DNA from: Actinomycetes bacterium
GTDB lineage: Bacteria > Actinomycetota > CALGFH01
Direction: 5' to 3'
Length of the DNA: 11,485 bases
NCBI GenBank assembly: GCA_030152105.1
Contig: JASLIH010000421.1
Coordinates: 1 to 11,485 of the forward strand
In this document: one piece after another, positions 1-6,977 of the stretch
How positions within the stretch are numbered: position 1 is the first letter of the stretch
Layout: each line of letters begins with the position of its first letter
Position numbers and translations under genes: made by a program
The notes under the pieces: model-generated
What the model was told of the DNA's origin: nothing
Database searches by the model: none
What the model saw: the letters and a program-made list of their open reading frames with translations, nothing else

Positions 1-1095
1 GGCCAGGATCGGGAAGCCGTTGAAGGCCGTGTTGGCCGCCAGGACGAGGATGAACAGGGTGGCCACCTGCACGAACACGAACAGGGCCTGGCCGAAGCCG
101 CCGCCGAGCACGTGCTGGGTGAGCTGGGCGACCAGGGTCGGGTGGCCCGACTCGAAGGGGCGGGCGTCCAGCTGGATGGCCAGGAACGTGATCCCGATGA
201 ACAGGAACCCCATGATCAGGGCCATCGCCACCAGCGTGCGCTGGGCGTTCTGGGCCTCCGGCTTCTTGAACGCCGGCACCCCGTCGGCGATCGCCTCGAC
301 GCCGGTCAGGGCGGTCGTGCCGGCCGCGTAGGCGTGCATGAGCAGGAACAGCGACAGCGCGGCCAGCGGCTCCCCGTAGGCGGCCAGGTCCTGGGTCTGG
401 GCCGGGGTGTAGGTGATCGGGTCGATCTGGCCGGACAGCACCCGGTAGACGCCGAGCACGACCACGCCGCCGAGGCTGGCGATGTAGACGTAGGTGGGAA
501 CGGCGAAGATCTTGCCCGACTCGCGGATGCCGCGCAGGTTCCCCCAGGCGAGGAGGATCACGAAGGCGACCGAGATCTCGACCCGCAGGTCCTCGAGGGA
601 CGGGATCGCCGAGGCCAGGGCGGCCGTCCCGGCCGAGACGCTCACGGCCACGGTCAGCACGTAGTCGACCAGCAGGGCGGCCGCGCACACGGCGGCGAGC
701 GACCCGCCGAGGTTGTCGCGGGTCACCATGTAGGCGCCCCCGCCCTGGGGGTAGGCGGAGATCACCTGCCGGTAGGACAGGACCAGGATCATCAGCAGCA
801 CCGCCACCCCGGCGGCCAGGGGGAGGGCGAGCCCGATCGCCGCCGTGCCCGCGGCCACCAGGACCAGCAGCATCTCCTCGGTGGCATAGGCGGTCGAGGA
901 GATCGGGTCGGAGGAGAACACGGCCAGCGCGACCCGCTTGGAGATCCGCTCGTGGGCCAGCTGGGCGGTCTTGAACGGCGGGCCCAGCAGCGCCCGCTTC
1001 GCCCGGTAGCCGAGCGACTGGTAGCGCTCCTCGACGTCGGGCCGCGGCAGCGTCCGCAGCTCCGGATTGGCGTTCGGCTCGAGATCTGTGGCCAT
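1..1095 (-). CDS. KimA-like APC-superfamily permease, probable K+/H+ symporter (3' end cut by window)
   Basis: Multi-pass cytoplasmic-membrane transporter of the APC superfamily, likely a potassium importer. The first 365 codons are present; the C-terminus lies beyond base 1. After a hydrophilic N-terminus (about 50 residues) come SSDPISSTAY (D63, Y70), LSYRQVISAYPQGGGAY (about 106-122), VDYVLTVAVSVSAGT (D144, Y145, T148, S152) and ALTGVEAI (T264, E267), then AANTAFNGFP near the cut. From memory, these match the potassium-site residues of Bacillus subtilis KimA (D36, Y43, D117, Y118, T121, S125, T230, E233), with a constant offset of 27 up to S152. The ATG at 1095 has AGGGG a few bases upstream. 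The gene has its own 225-bp leader, so it is probably transcribed apart from the upstream BrkB-type gene. Mycobacterial relatives are usually annotated as amino-acid permeases, so the substrate is inferred. The missing C-terminus is where KimA has its cytosolic c-di-AMP-binding domain. Confidence 0.85.
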   Translation of the reverse strand, partial: MATDLEPNANPELRTLPRPDVEERYQSLGYRAKRALLGPPFKTAQLAHERISKRVALAVFSSDPISSTAYATEEMLLVLVAAGTAAIGLALPLAAGVAVLLMILVLSYRQVISAYPQGGGAYMVTRDNLGGSLAAVCAAALLVDYVLTVAVSVSAGTAALASAIPSLEDLRVEISVAFVILLAWGNLRGIRESGKIFAVPTYVYIASLGGVVVLGVYRVLSGQIDPITYTPAQTQDLAAYGEPLAALSLFLLMHAYAAGTTALTGVEAIADGVPAFKKPEAQNAQRTLVAMALIMGFLFIGITFLAIQLDARPFESGHPTLVAQLTQHVLGGGFGQALFVFVQVATLFILVLAANTAFNGFPILA

Positions 1096-1260
1096 GACCC
1101 CTGCTCGTGGGCAGCTTCCTGCTCAACAGCCTACCGCCCGGCGCCAGCAACGACGGGGCCACAGCCCATGGCCGTATCGGGCCACCTCGATCTCCTCCCG
1201 TCGAGCTATGCAAGCGAATCCCCAGCCGACGATGTTCAGGAATGTTGGCGGCGCCCGGGC

Positions 1261-1312
1261 CTCCCGGTGTGACGGGAGCGGCGGCCCTGAAGCATCGGGC
1301 CCGGGCGCCGCT
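1261..1312 (-). terminator. Tandem GC-rich hairpins downstream of the BrkB-type gene, possible terminator
   Basis: Two adjacent inverted repeats lie just past the stop of the BrkB/YihY gene. One is CTCCCG-GTGTGA-CGGGAG (1261-1278), a perfect 6-bp stem with a 6-base loop. The other pairs AGCGGCGGCCC (1277-1287) with GGGCGCCGCT (1303-1312), a stem of about 10 bp with a single-base bulge. They share two bases, so they cannot both form completely. No T-run follows on either strand, so this would be a hairpin-only terminator of the kind proposed for high-GC actinobacteria. The rest of the 1096-1320 gap must hold the promoter of the leftward permease gene, but I see no convincing -35/-10 pair there. 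Confidence 0.35.
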
Positions 1313-1320
1313 GGCATTTC

Positions 1321-2244
1321 CTACGGCAGCAGGTCGGGAAACGTCGGCTCGCCCTGGCGGCGGCGGTCCAGGACCACGTTGAGGGCGGCGCCGTAGAGGA
1401 TCAGCTGGCCGAAGAAGCCGAGCCAGACCAGCAGCAGGGTGACCGAGACGAGCGACCGGGGCAGGGCCCCGATGCCGGCCGAGTGGCTCGCCCAGTAGTC
1501 GAACCCGCGCTTGAGCACGTAGAAGCCGACGCCACCGAACACCGCCCCTGGCAGCTCGCGCAGCCAGGACTGCTTGCGGGCCGGCAGGAACCGGTACAGC
1601 AGCAGGAGCACGACCAGCATCGAGGCCGGCCCGGCGAGCTCCTCGATCATGGAGATGACCGGGCTGGTCGCCTCGAGCGCCAGGGTCCGCTGGGCGGTGG
1701 CCGAGACCCAGATGGTGAGCAGGGCCGAGCCGAGCAGCACCGTGCCCAGCATCATCACGATCAGGATGTTGACGATCTTCTGGCCCACCGGGTTGCGGCC
1801 GCTCGGCACCTGCCACATCCGGTTCAGGCAGGCGGTCATCGACCCCACGAAGCCGCTGCCGGCGTAGGCCACGCTGAGCAGGCCGAACACCCCGAGGGCG
1901 GCGCTGTTCTGGACGACCTGGTTGATGACGCCCTCGAACACGTCGGTGCCGACGCCGGGGAAGACCTGGTTGAGGGCCTCGGCGACGGCCGCCCGGGCCT
2001 CCGGCTCCGGGTCGGCGAAGGTGGCGATCACGAAGGCGGCCACCATCAGCAGGGGCAGCAGCGACAGGAAGGTGTAGTAGGCCATACTGCCCGAGAGCAG
2101 GGCGCCCTCGGCCTTGGAGAAGGTCTGGATCACGGCCCAGGGGAAGCGGGTCCAGCGGTTGCCGGCCAGGAAGCGGTAGAGCCGGCCGATGGCCTGCTCG
2201 ATGTGGACCTCCGGCCCCTTGGGGTCGGCGTCGGCCTTGGCCAT
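1321..2244 (-). CDS. YihY/BrkB-family inner-membrane protein
   Basis: A 307-residue polytopic membrane protein of the YihY/BrkB family (once wrongly called ribonuclease BN), whose biochemical role is unsettled. Recognisable parts are the GALLSGSMAYYTFLSLLPLL segment (47-66), which is the family's first-helix hallmark; the LNRMWQVPSGR stretch in the middle; LPGAVFGGVGFYVLKRGFDYW in the C-terminal half; and the closing LLVWLGFFGQLILYGAALN helix. About six transmembrane helices are expected. Length is normal for the family (roughly 280-330). The ATG at 2244 has a strong GGAGGAGGG ribosome site a few bases upstream. The start lies 34 bases after the stop of the metallophosphoesterase gene on the same strand, so the two are probably one transcript. 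The N-terminus (residues 1-35) and C-terminus are charged and hydrophilic. Confidence 0.9.
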   Translation of the reverse strand: MAKADADPKGPEVHIEQAIGRLYRFLAGNRWTRFPWAVIQTFSKAEGALLSGSMAYYTFLSLLPLLMVAAFVIATFADPEPEARAAVAEALNQVFPGVGTDVFEGVINQVVQNSAALGVFGLLSVAYAGSGFVGSMTACLNRMWQVPSGRNPVGQKIVNILIVMMLGTVLLGSALLTIWVSATAQRTLALEATSPVISMIEELAGPASMLVVLLLLYRFLPARKQSWLRELPGAVFGGVGFYVLKRGFDYWASHSAGIGALPRSLVSVTLLLVWLGFFGQLILYGAALNVVLDRRRQGEPTFPDLLP

Positions 2245-2278
2245 CCACCCTCCTCCTCTAGAGAAGGATGGTATGCGT

Positions 2279-3175
2279 TCAGGCTCTGGAAACCACCGTG
2301 AGCAGGGACGCCTCGGGCCGGCAGGCGAACCGGAACGGCGCGTACTTGCTGGTCCCGAGGCCGGCCGAGACGTGCAGCCAGCTCGATCCCCAGCGCGACA
2401 GCCCTCGCACCCGGTCGCGGGGCAGGTCGCAGTTGGTCACCAGCGCCCCCACCCCGGGCAGGCGCACCTGGCCACCGTGGGTGTGCCCGGCCAGCACCAA
2501 GTCGTAGCCGTTGCCCGCGAAGGCGTCCAGGGCCCGGCGGTAGGGGCTGTGCACCACCCCGAGGCGCAGGCGCGGTCGCGCGTCCCCGTTGGCGGGGACG
2601 GCGGTGGCGGGGTCGTCGCGGCGGATGTGGGGGTCGTCCAGGCCGGCCAGCTCGATGTCGCCGAGCTGGCCGCGGCGGTTGGACAGCACCGTCCAGCCCC
2701 GCGCCTCCAGGCCCTCGACGAGCTCGCGCCAGGGGTTGCGGGGGGAGCTGCGGCTCCGGCGCGAGCTGGGCCCCATGAAGTAGGTGAGTGGGCTGCGGAA
2801 CCGGGGCGCCCAGTAGTCGTTGGAGCCCAGCACGGCCACCGCCCCCAGCCGGGGCCGGAAGCGGCCGAGGGCGTCCAGCACCGGGCCGAGGCCGGCCGGC
2901 TCCCCGAGCATGTCGCCGGTCAGCACCACCAGGTCGACGGGCTCGGCGGCCAGGCGCTCCAGAAACGCCATCCGGCGCGCGTCCGAGGCCGTCATGTGCA
3001 GGTCCGACAGGTGCAGCACGGTGAGCGGGGCCTGGCCCGGGTCGAGGGCCTCGACCCGCTCCCGGCGCAGCCGGTACCAGTCCCGCTCGACCAGGGTGCC
3101 GTAGCCGACGCAGGCCGCTCCGGCCACGGTCACCGCGCCGGCCAGCCGGGCGGCCTTCGAGACGGCAGCGGGCAT
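2279..3175 (-). CDS. Membrane-anchored metallophosphoesterase (Rv3683-like)
   Basis: A 298-residue calcineurin-like phosphoesterase with an N-terminal hydrophobic anchor (about residues 10-28). The metal-site motifs are in order: HLSDLHM (55-61; D58, H60), LTGDML (85-90; D88), GSNDYW (117-122; N119), VVHSP (H209) and AGHTHGGQ (229-236; H231, H233). Motif III reads SND rather than the usual NH[DE], so the classical histidine is an aspartate. I recall this variant in actinobacterial relatives of Rv3683, so it is probably a subfamily trait. The reading frame stays open upstream to 3409, but I chose the ATG at 3175: AGGAG lies 8 bases before it, the anchor follows directly, and a longer form would run antisense through yqeY. 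The substrate is unknown. Its place beside the penicillin-binding protein cluster and its anchored topology suggest an envelope-linked phosphoester. Confidence 0.88.
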   Translation of the reverse strand: MPAAVSKAARLAGAVTVAGAACVGYGTLVERDWYRLRRERVEALDPGQAPLTVLHLSDLHMTASDARRMAFLERLAAEPVDLVVLTGDMLGEPAGLGPVLDALGRFRPRLGAVAVLGSNDYWAPRFRSPLTYFMGPSSRRSRSSPRNPWRELVEGLEARGWTVLSNRRGQLGDIELAGLDDPHIRRDDPATAVPANGDARPRLRLGVVHSPYRRALDAFAGNGYDLVLAGHTHGGQVRLPGVGALVTNCDLPRDRVRGLSRWGSSWLHVSAGLGTSKYAPFRFACRPEASLLTVVSRA

Positions 3176-3214
3176 GCGTGGCGCTCCTGGGAGGTGTCCG
3201 GTGGGATGACGAGG

Positions 3215-3220
3215 ATTGTA
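3215..3220 (-). promoter_or_regulatory. Candidate -10 (TACAAT) for the metallophosphoesterase/BrkB operon
   Basis: On the minus strand, TACAAT (5 of 6 to TATAAT) lies about 40 bases before the metallophosphoesterase ATG. This allows a leader of about 30 bases that contains the AGGAG ribosome site. Seventeen bases upstream is TGAGCA (3238-3243 on plus coordinates), a weak 3-of-6 match to TTGACA that lies over the start codon of divergent yqeY. This is inference from sequence only. Confidence 0.45.
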
Positions 3221-3224
3221 GCTG

Positions 3225-3230
3225 TAGGCT
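3225..3230 (+). promoter_or_regulatory. Candidate -10 (TAGGCT) for leaderless yqeY transcription
   Basis: TAGGCT fits the actinobacterial TANNNT -10 pattern and lies at -12 to -7 relative to the A of the yqeY ATG at 3237. That is the spacing expected if transcription starts on the A of the start codon. No Shine-Dalgarno sequence precedes that ATG (the bases are GGCTCGGGCC), which agrees with a leaderless mRNA. No good -35 is visible. It lies five bases from the opposing -10, so the two promoters probably interfere. Confidence 0.5.
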
Positions 3231-3236
3231 CGGGCC

Positions 3237-3680
3237 ATGCTCATCGACGACGTGCAGCAGGCGATGTACTCGGCCATGAAGGCCCGCGAGACCCGGGAGA
3301 CGGCCGCCCTGCGCCTGGCCCTTTCGGCCCTGAAGTCGGCCGCCATCGACGCCCGCCACGACCTGTCGGACGACGAGGCCGTGGCCGTGCTCCAGCGCGA
3401 GGCCCGCAAGCGGCGCGAGGCCGAGCAGGTCTACCGCGACGCCGGCCGGCCCGAGCGGGCCGACCAGGAGGCCTACGAGCGCTCGGTGCTGGAGCGGTTC
3501 CTGCCGGCCGGGCTCGACCCGGCCGAGCTGGCCCGGCTGGTCGACGAGGCGGTGGCCGCCTCGGGAGCCAGCGGCCCCAGGGAGCTCGGCAAGGTCATGG
3601 GCCGCCTGATGCCCCAGGTCAAGGGCCGGGCCGACGGCAACGAGGTCCGCCGCCTGGTGCTGGAGCGCCTGGGCGGCTAG
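3237..3680 (+). CDS. yqeY: GatB/YqeY domain protein
   Basis: A 147-residue, mostly helical, soluble protein of the YqeY family, which resembles the C-terminal tRNA-contacting part of the GatB amidotransferase subunit but lacks its catalytic domain. The hallmark LGKVMGRLMPQVKGRADG is at residues 117-134. An N-terminal helical bundle (MLIDDVQQAMYSAMKARE, then LRLALSALKSAAIDAR) and a central LQREARKRREAEQVYRDAGR stretch also fit. Length is typical (about 145-150). Its function is not established; a role in tRNA binding or tRNA-dependent amidation is often suggested. It starts 61 bases from the divergent metallophosphoesterase and ends tail to tail with the penicillin-binding protein gene, the two stop codons sharing CTAG. 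The same trio of neighbours is, to my knowledge, common in actinobacteria. Confidence 0.93.
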   Translation: MLIDDVQQAMYSAMKARETRETAALRLALSALKSAAIDARHDLSDDEAVAVLQREARKRREAEQVYRDAGRPERADQEAYERSVLERFLPAGLDPAELARLVDEAVAASGASGPRELGKVMGRLMPQVKGRADGNEVRRLVLERLGG

Positions 3681-6103
3681 CCCCGCCGGCTGACCAGCAG
3701 GGTGACGTAGGAGCCCTTGGGCAGCCGGGCGCCGGCCCCCGGGCTCTGGGCGGCCACCCGTCCGGGCGGGCCGCTGTTGGTGTAGGCCAGCCCGGAGCTG
3801 AACCCGGCCCTGGTCAGCAGCGCCCGGGCCACGTTCACCTGGAGCCCGACCACCCCGGGCACGACCCCGCCGCCCTTGCGCCCGCCGGAGACGGCCAGGT
3901 AGACGGTGCCGCCCTGGCGCAGCTTGGTCCCGGCGCGCGGGCCCTGGCGGACCACCGTGCCGGCCGGCTGGGCGCTGGGGATCTGCCGGGCCGAGGTGCG
4001 GAACCCGGCCCGGCCGAGCACGGCCTGGGCCTCGCCAAGGGACAGCCCGACCACGGAGGGGACACCCATCGCCGGCGGGGACGGGGGTGGCGGGGCGGCC
4101 GGGAACCCGACGACCGGCGCGCCGGCCAGGGCGGCCGCCATGTAGTCGTGGAAGATCAGCGCCGGGAAGGTCCCGCCGTACACCGGCCCGCCGTTGAACT
4201 GGGTGCGCATCGGCACCCGCCGGGCCCGGAAGCCGACCCAGACCGCGGTCGACAGCTGGGGGGTGAACCCGGCGAAGAAGGCGCTCAGGTTGTCCTGGGC
4301 GCTGCCCGTCTTGCCGGCCACCGGCCTGGCCCCGAGCGACGCCCGGTGGCCGGTGCCGCCGTTGATGACCCCGCGCAGCATGGCCACGGTCCGGGTGGAG
4401 ATCTTCTCGTCGATGACCCGCTTGCAGTCGGGCCGGTTCTCGATCAGCGGCTTGCGCTCGCCCGGGGTGAACACCTTGGTGATCGAGTACGGGGCGCAGC
4501 GGACGCCCTTGTTGGCCAGGACGCCGAAGGCGCCGGCCATGTCGAGGGGCGAGACCTCCTTGACGCCCAGCACCAGCGAGCAGACGTTCCATTCCGCGTA
4601 CGCCCTCGAGCCGCGCGGCGGGATGTTGCTGATGCCCATCCTGCGGGCCACCTCGAGCGCCCGCTCGGGACCGACCTTGACCGCGAGCTGGGCGAACCAG
4701 GTGTTCACCGAGTGGGCGGTGGCCCCGTACATGTTGTAGACGCCGGCGCTCGAGTCCCCGGCGTTGCCGGGGCTCCAGGGGCCGTTGCCGGTGTAGCAGC
4801 GCCGGTTGGGGATGGTGATTCTTGCCGGGCCGGCCATGGTCAGCCCGGGCGAGATGCCCTTCTCGAGGGCGGCCACGATGAAGAACATCTTCATCGTCGA
4901 CCCCGGCTGGAACCCGCTGCCGCCCTTGGCGGTGGCCAGGTCGACCTGGGACTTCTTGAAGCTCTTGCCTCCGTAGAGGGCGACGATCCGGCCCGTGCCG
5001 GGCTCGACGCTGGCCAGCGCGCCGGCCGGGTCGCCGCCGAACTGGTTCATCTGGCCCTGGACGGCGCTGGCGGCCATCGCCTGCTTGGGGCTCTGGAGGG
5101 TGGTGTGGATGCGCAGGCCGCCCTGGAAGACCTTGCGCTTGCGCTCGTCGGTGCCGACCTTGCCAAGGGCCTTGTTGTAGCTGGGGTCGTTCAGCAGCTG
5201 GTCGACGATGTAGCGCTCGAAGTAGGGCTGGCGCCGGGGCGGCGTGTACAGGTCGATCCGGAGCTTCTCCTTCTTGGCCCTGGCCACCTCCTTGCCGGTG
5301 GCGTAGCCGAGCTCCTGCATCCGGTCCAGGACCAGGTTGCGCCGGGCCAGGTTGGACTTCTTGGACGTCGGCTTGTACCGCTCGGGGGCGGCGATGGTGG
5401 CGGCCAGCGAGGCCGCCTGGGCCAGGGACACGAACTTGATCGAGGTGTTCCCGAAGTAGTGCTGGGCGGCGGTGGCGATGCCGTAGACACCCTCGCCGAA
5501 GTAGGCCTGGTTCAGGTAGTACTCGAGGATCTGGTCCTTGCTGTAGCGCCGTTCCAGGTCGACCGCGTACATGGCCTCGCGGAGCTTGCGGTCGATGGTC
5601 CGGGAGTTGCCGGTGACGGTCAGCTTGACCAGCTGCTGGGTGAGGGTGCTGCCGCCCTGGGCGATGTGGCCCGAGCGCAGGTCGGTCACGGCGGCCCGGG
5701 CGATGCCCCGGAAGTCGACCCCCTCGTGCTGGTAGAAGCGGTCGTCCTCGATGGCGATGACGGCGTTGCGGACCCGGTTGGGGATGCCCGAGAGGGGGAC
5801 CACCCGGCGGTTCTCGTCCAGCCAGATGGTGGCCAGGGCGGTCTTGCCGTCGGCGGCGTAGATGACCGACCGCTGGGCCGGGTCGGGGAGGGCCTCGGCC
5901 AGCGGGGGAACGTCGCCCAGCTTGTTGGCGGTGTCCCTGGCCAGGCCGCCGGCCGGGACCACCAGCGGGAGCAGGGCGACGCTGGCGACCAGGGAGACGC
6001 CGGTGATCAGGGCGACGATCAGCACCAGCCGACCGCCCACCACGGAGGCTGCACGACCGCGGGACAGACGGGCTGGCGGCGCGGGGATCGGAGCGTCGGC
6101 CAT
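3677..6103 (-). CDS. ponA2: Bifunctional class A penicillin-binding protein with two PASTA domains (PonA2-like)
   Basis: An 808-residue membrane-anchored enzyme that polymerises and cross-links peptidoglycan outside the membrane. A short cytoplasmic tail precedes one transmembrane helix (about 26-49). The GT51 glycosyltransferase domain shows AIEDDRFYQHEG (117-128; catalytic E119), GGSTLTQQLVK (150-160) and RKLREAMYAVDLERRYSKDQ. The transpeptidase domain has all three motifs: STMK (S402, K405), SVN (S465, N467) and KTG (598-600). A proline-rich linker leads to two PASTA repeats (about 680-742 and 750-808), which in this family bind muropeptides. Position beside YqeY, the metallophosphoesterase and the Get3-like pair supports PonA2 rather than PonA1. 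The frame is open upstream to 6220, but I chose ATG 6103: the cytoplasmic tail then has a sensible length and the longer form would be antisense to the MscS gene. No Shine-Dalgarno precedes this ATG, so the leader is probably very short. Its stop overlaps that of yqeY. Confidence 0.95.
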   Translation of the reverse strand: MADAPIPAPPARLSRGRAASVVGGRLVLIVALITGVSLVASVALLPLVVPAGGLARDTANKLGDVPPLAEALPDPAQRSVIYAADGKTALATIWLDENRRVVPLSGIPNRVRNAVIAIEDDRFYQHEGVDFRGIARAAVTDLRSGHIAQGGSTLTQQLVKLTVTGNSRTIDRKLREAMYAVDLERRYSKDQILEYYLNQAYFGEGVYGIATAAQHYFGNTSIKFVSLAQAASLAATIAAPERYKPTSKKSNLARRNLVLDRMQELGYATGKEVARAKKEKLRIDLYTPPRRQPYFERYIVDQLLNDPSYNKALGKVGTDERKRKVFQGGLRIHTTLQSPKQAMAASAVQGQMNQFGGDPAGALASVEPGTGRIVALYGGKSFKKSQVDLATAKGGSGFQPGSTMKMFFIVAALEKGISPGLTMAGPARITIPNRRCYTGNGPWSPGNAGDSSAGVYNMYGATAHSVNTWFAQLAVKVGPERALEVARRMGISNIPPRGSRAYAEWNVCSLVLGVKEVSPLDMAGAFGVLANKGVRCAPYSITKVFTPGERKPLIENRPDCKRVIDEKISTRTVAMLRGVINGGTGHRASLGARPVAGKTGSAQDNLSAFFAGFTPQLSTAVWVGFRARRVPMRTQFNGGPVYGGTFPALIFHDYMAAALAGAPVVGFPAAPPPPSPPAMGVPSVVGLSLGEAQAVLGRAGFRTSARQIPSAQPAGTVVRQGPRAGTKLRQGGTVYLAVSGGRKGGGVVPGVVGLQVNVARALLTRAGFSSGLAYTNSGPPGRVAAQSPGAGARLPKGSYVTLLVSRRG

Positions 6104-6112
6104 GCTGACGGG

Positions 6113-6118
6113 ATGATA
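6113..6118 (-). promoter_or_regulatory. Candidate -10 (TATCAT) for the penicillin-binding protein gene
   Basis: On the minus strand TATCAT (5 of 6 to TATAAT) ends 9 bases before the ATG at 6103, which predicts a transcript starting about 3 bases before the start codon. This fits the absence of a ribosome site. The element lies inside the 19-base gap to the divergent MscS start and overlaps that gene's upstream sequence. Its -35 would fall within the first codons of the MscS gene. Confidence 0.45.
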
Positions 6119-6122
6119 TAGG

Positions 6123-6971
6123 GTGGTCGATCGGCACGGGCAATTCGACGCCCGAACGTTACTGAGGGAGGCCGTCCGCCTGGCCGAGTCGTTCCGGGAG
6201 TTCGGCGACGGGTTCGTCAACCGGCTGCCCTACCTGGCCGCCGCCGTGGTCGCGATCGTGCTCACCGTGGTGGTGGCCAGGCTGGTCCGCTCGATGGTGG
6301 AGCGGGCGCTGCGGCGGGGCCGGGCCGAGCGCCATGTCGTGGTGGTGGTGGCCACCCTCGCCTACTACGCCGCGTTCGCGCTCGGGCTGCTGGTCTCCCT
6401 GTCGCTCGGCGGGGTCAACCTCGGGGTGCTGGTCGGCAGCCTCGGCCTGGCCACCGTGGCCCTCGGCTTCGCCCTCCAGGACATCGTCAGCAACTTCACC
6501 GCCGGCATCGTGCTGCTGCTCGAGCACCCCTTCACCGAGGGCGACCACATCGCCATCGCCGAGGCCGAGGGCGAGGTGGAGGAGATCCGGGTCAGGGCGA
6601 CCCGGCTCCGCGCCCCCGACGGCCAGCTCGTCCTTGTCCCCAACAAGCTGCTGTTCACCCAGGTCCTGACCAACTCGACGGCCACCATGCGGCGCCGGGT
6701 CGAGGTCCTGCTGGAGGTCCCCTACGGCCAGGACGCGGCCAGGGCCAGGGAGCTGCTGCTGGAGGTGGCGGCCGGGCTCGAGGGGGTCAGCGACGACCCC
6801 GAGCCCCGCCTGCTCACCCAGCAGCTCGGCCAGGGCGCCCGGCGCCTCCGCCTCACCTTCTGGGTCGACTCCCGCAGCGACGACCCCGACCGCGTCCGCA
6901 GCGAGCTGCTCGACACCGCCGAGAAGCGCCTGCGCGACGCCGGCGTCTCCCTGGCCCCGGTGGAGCCCTAG
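6123..6971 (+). CDS. MscS-family small-conductance mechanosensitive channel
   Basis: A 282-residue channel that opens under membrane tension to release ions and osmolytes. Helices are at about 36-53, 72-93 and 98-133. The third, with GSLGLATVALGFALQDIVSN (105-124), is the Gly/Ala-rich pore helix, followed by LLLEHPFTEGDHI (131 onward), which opens the cytoplasmic beta domain. An alpha/beta C-terminal domain follows. Length is close to E. coli MscS (286). The start is GTG at 6123. An in-frame TGA at 6114-6116 excludes anything upstream, and no ATG, GTG or TTG follows until inside the first helix. The ribosome site is weak (GGGA about 10 bases upstream), so initiation may be inefficient or leaderless. 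The gene is divergent from the penicillin-binding protein gene and ends 6 bases from the stop of the convergent ATPase operon, leaving no room for a separate terminator. Confidence 0.93.
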   Translation: MVDRHGQFDARTLLREAVRLAESFREFGDGFVNRLPYLAAAVVAIVLTVVVARLVRSMVERALRRGRAERHVVVVVATLAYYAAFALGLLVSLSLGGVNLGVLVGSLGLATVALGFALQDIVSNFTAGIVLLLEHPFTEGDHIAIAEAEGEVEEIRVRATRLRAPDGQLVLVPNKLLFTQVLTNSTATMRRRVEVLLEVPYGQDAARARELLLEVAAGLEGVSDDPEPRLLTQQLGQGARRLRLTFWVDSRSDDPDRVRSELLDTAEKRLRDAGVSLAPVEP

Positions 6972-6977
6972 CGTCGA

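Noticed and set aside
112..1272. A 386-codon plus-strand frame over the permease
   Set aside because: It is antisense to a transporter with intact membrane motifs and has the same low-complexity composition.
1096..1320. c-di-AMP (ydaO-type) riboswitch leader for the KimA-like gene
   Set aside because: KimA genes in Bacillus carry one, so I read the leader for it. I could not find the conserved core in order, and a hairpin cluster alone is not enough. A covariance search with the ydaO-yuaA model would decide.
3176..3409. Longer N-terminus for the metallophosphoesterase (open to 3409)
   Set aside because: It would be antisense through the start of yqeY, whereas ATG 3175 has a good AGGAG and is followed by the membrane anchor.
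2189..6121. A 1310-codon open frame on the plus strand, antisense to the same genes
   Set aside because: It has no domain signature, is built of the reversed codons of clear genes, and its composition is typical of an antisense shadow.
2130..6143. A 1337-codon open frame on the minus strand, out of register with the penicillin-binding protein
   Set aside because: Its translation is Gly/Pro/Arg-rich low complexity with no family motif and it overlaps several recognisable genes. Long shadow frames are expected at this GC content.
6104..6220. Longer N-terminus for the penicillin-binding protein (open to 6220)
   Set aside because: It would overlap the MscS coding region on the other strand and adds 39 residues of no recognisable character before a normal cytoplasmic tail.
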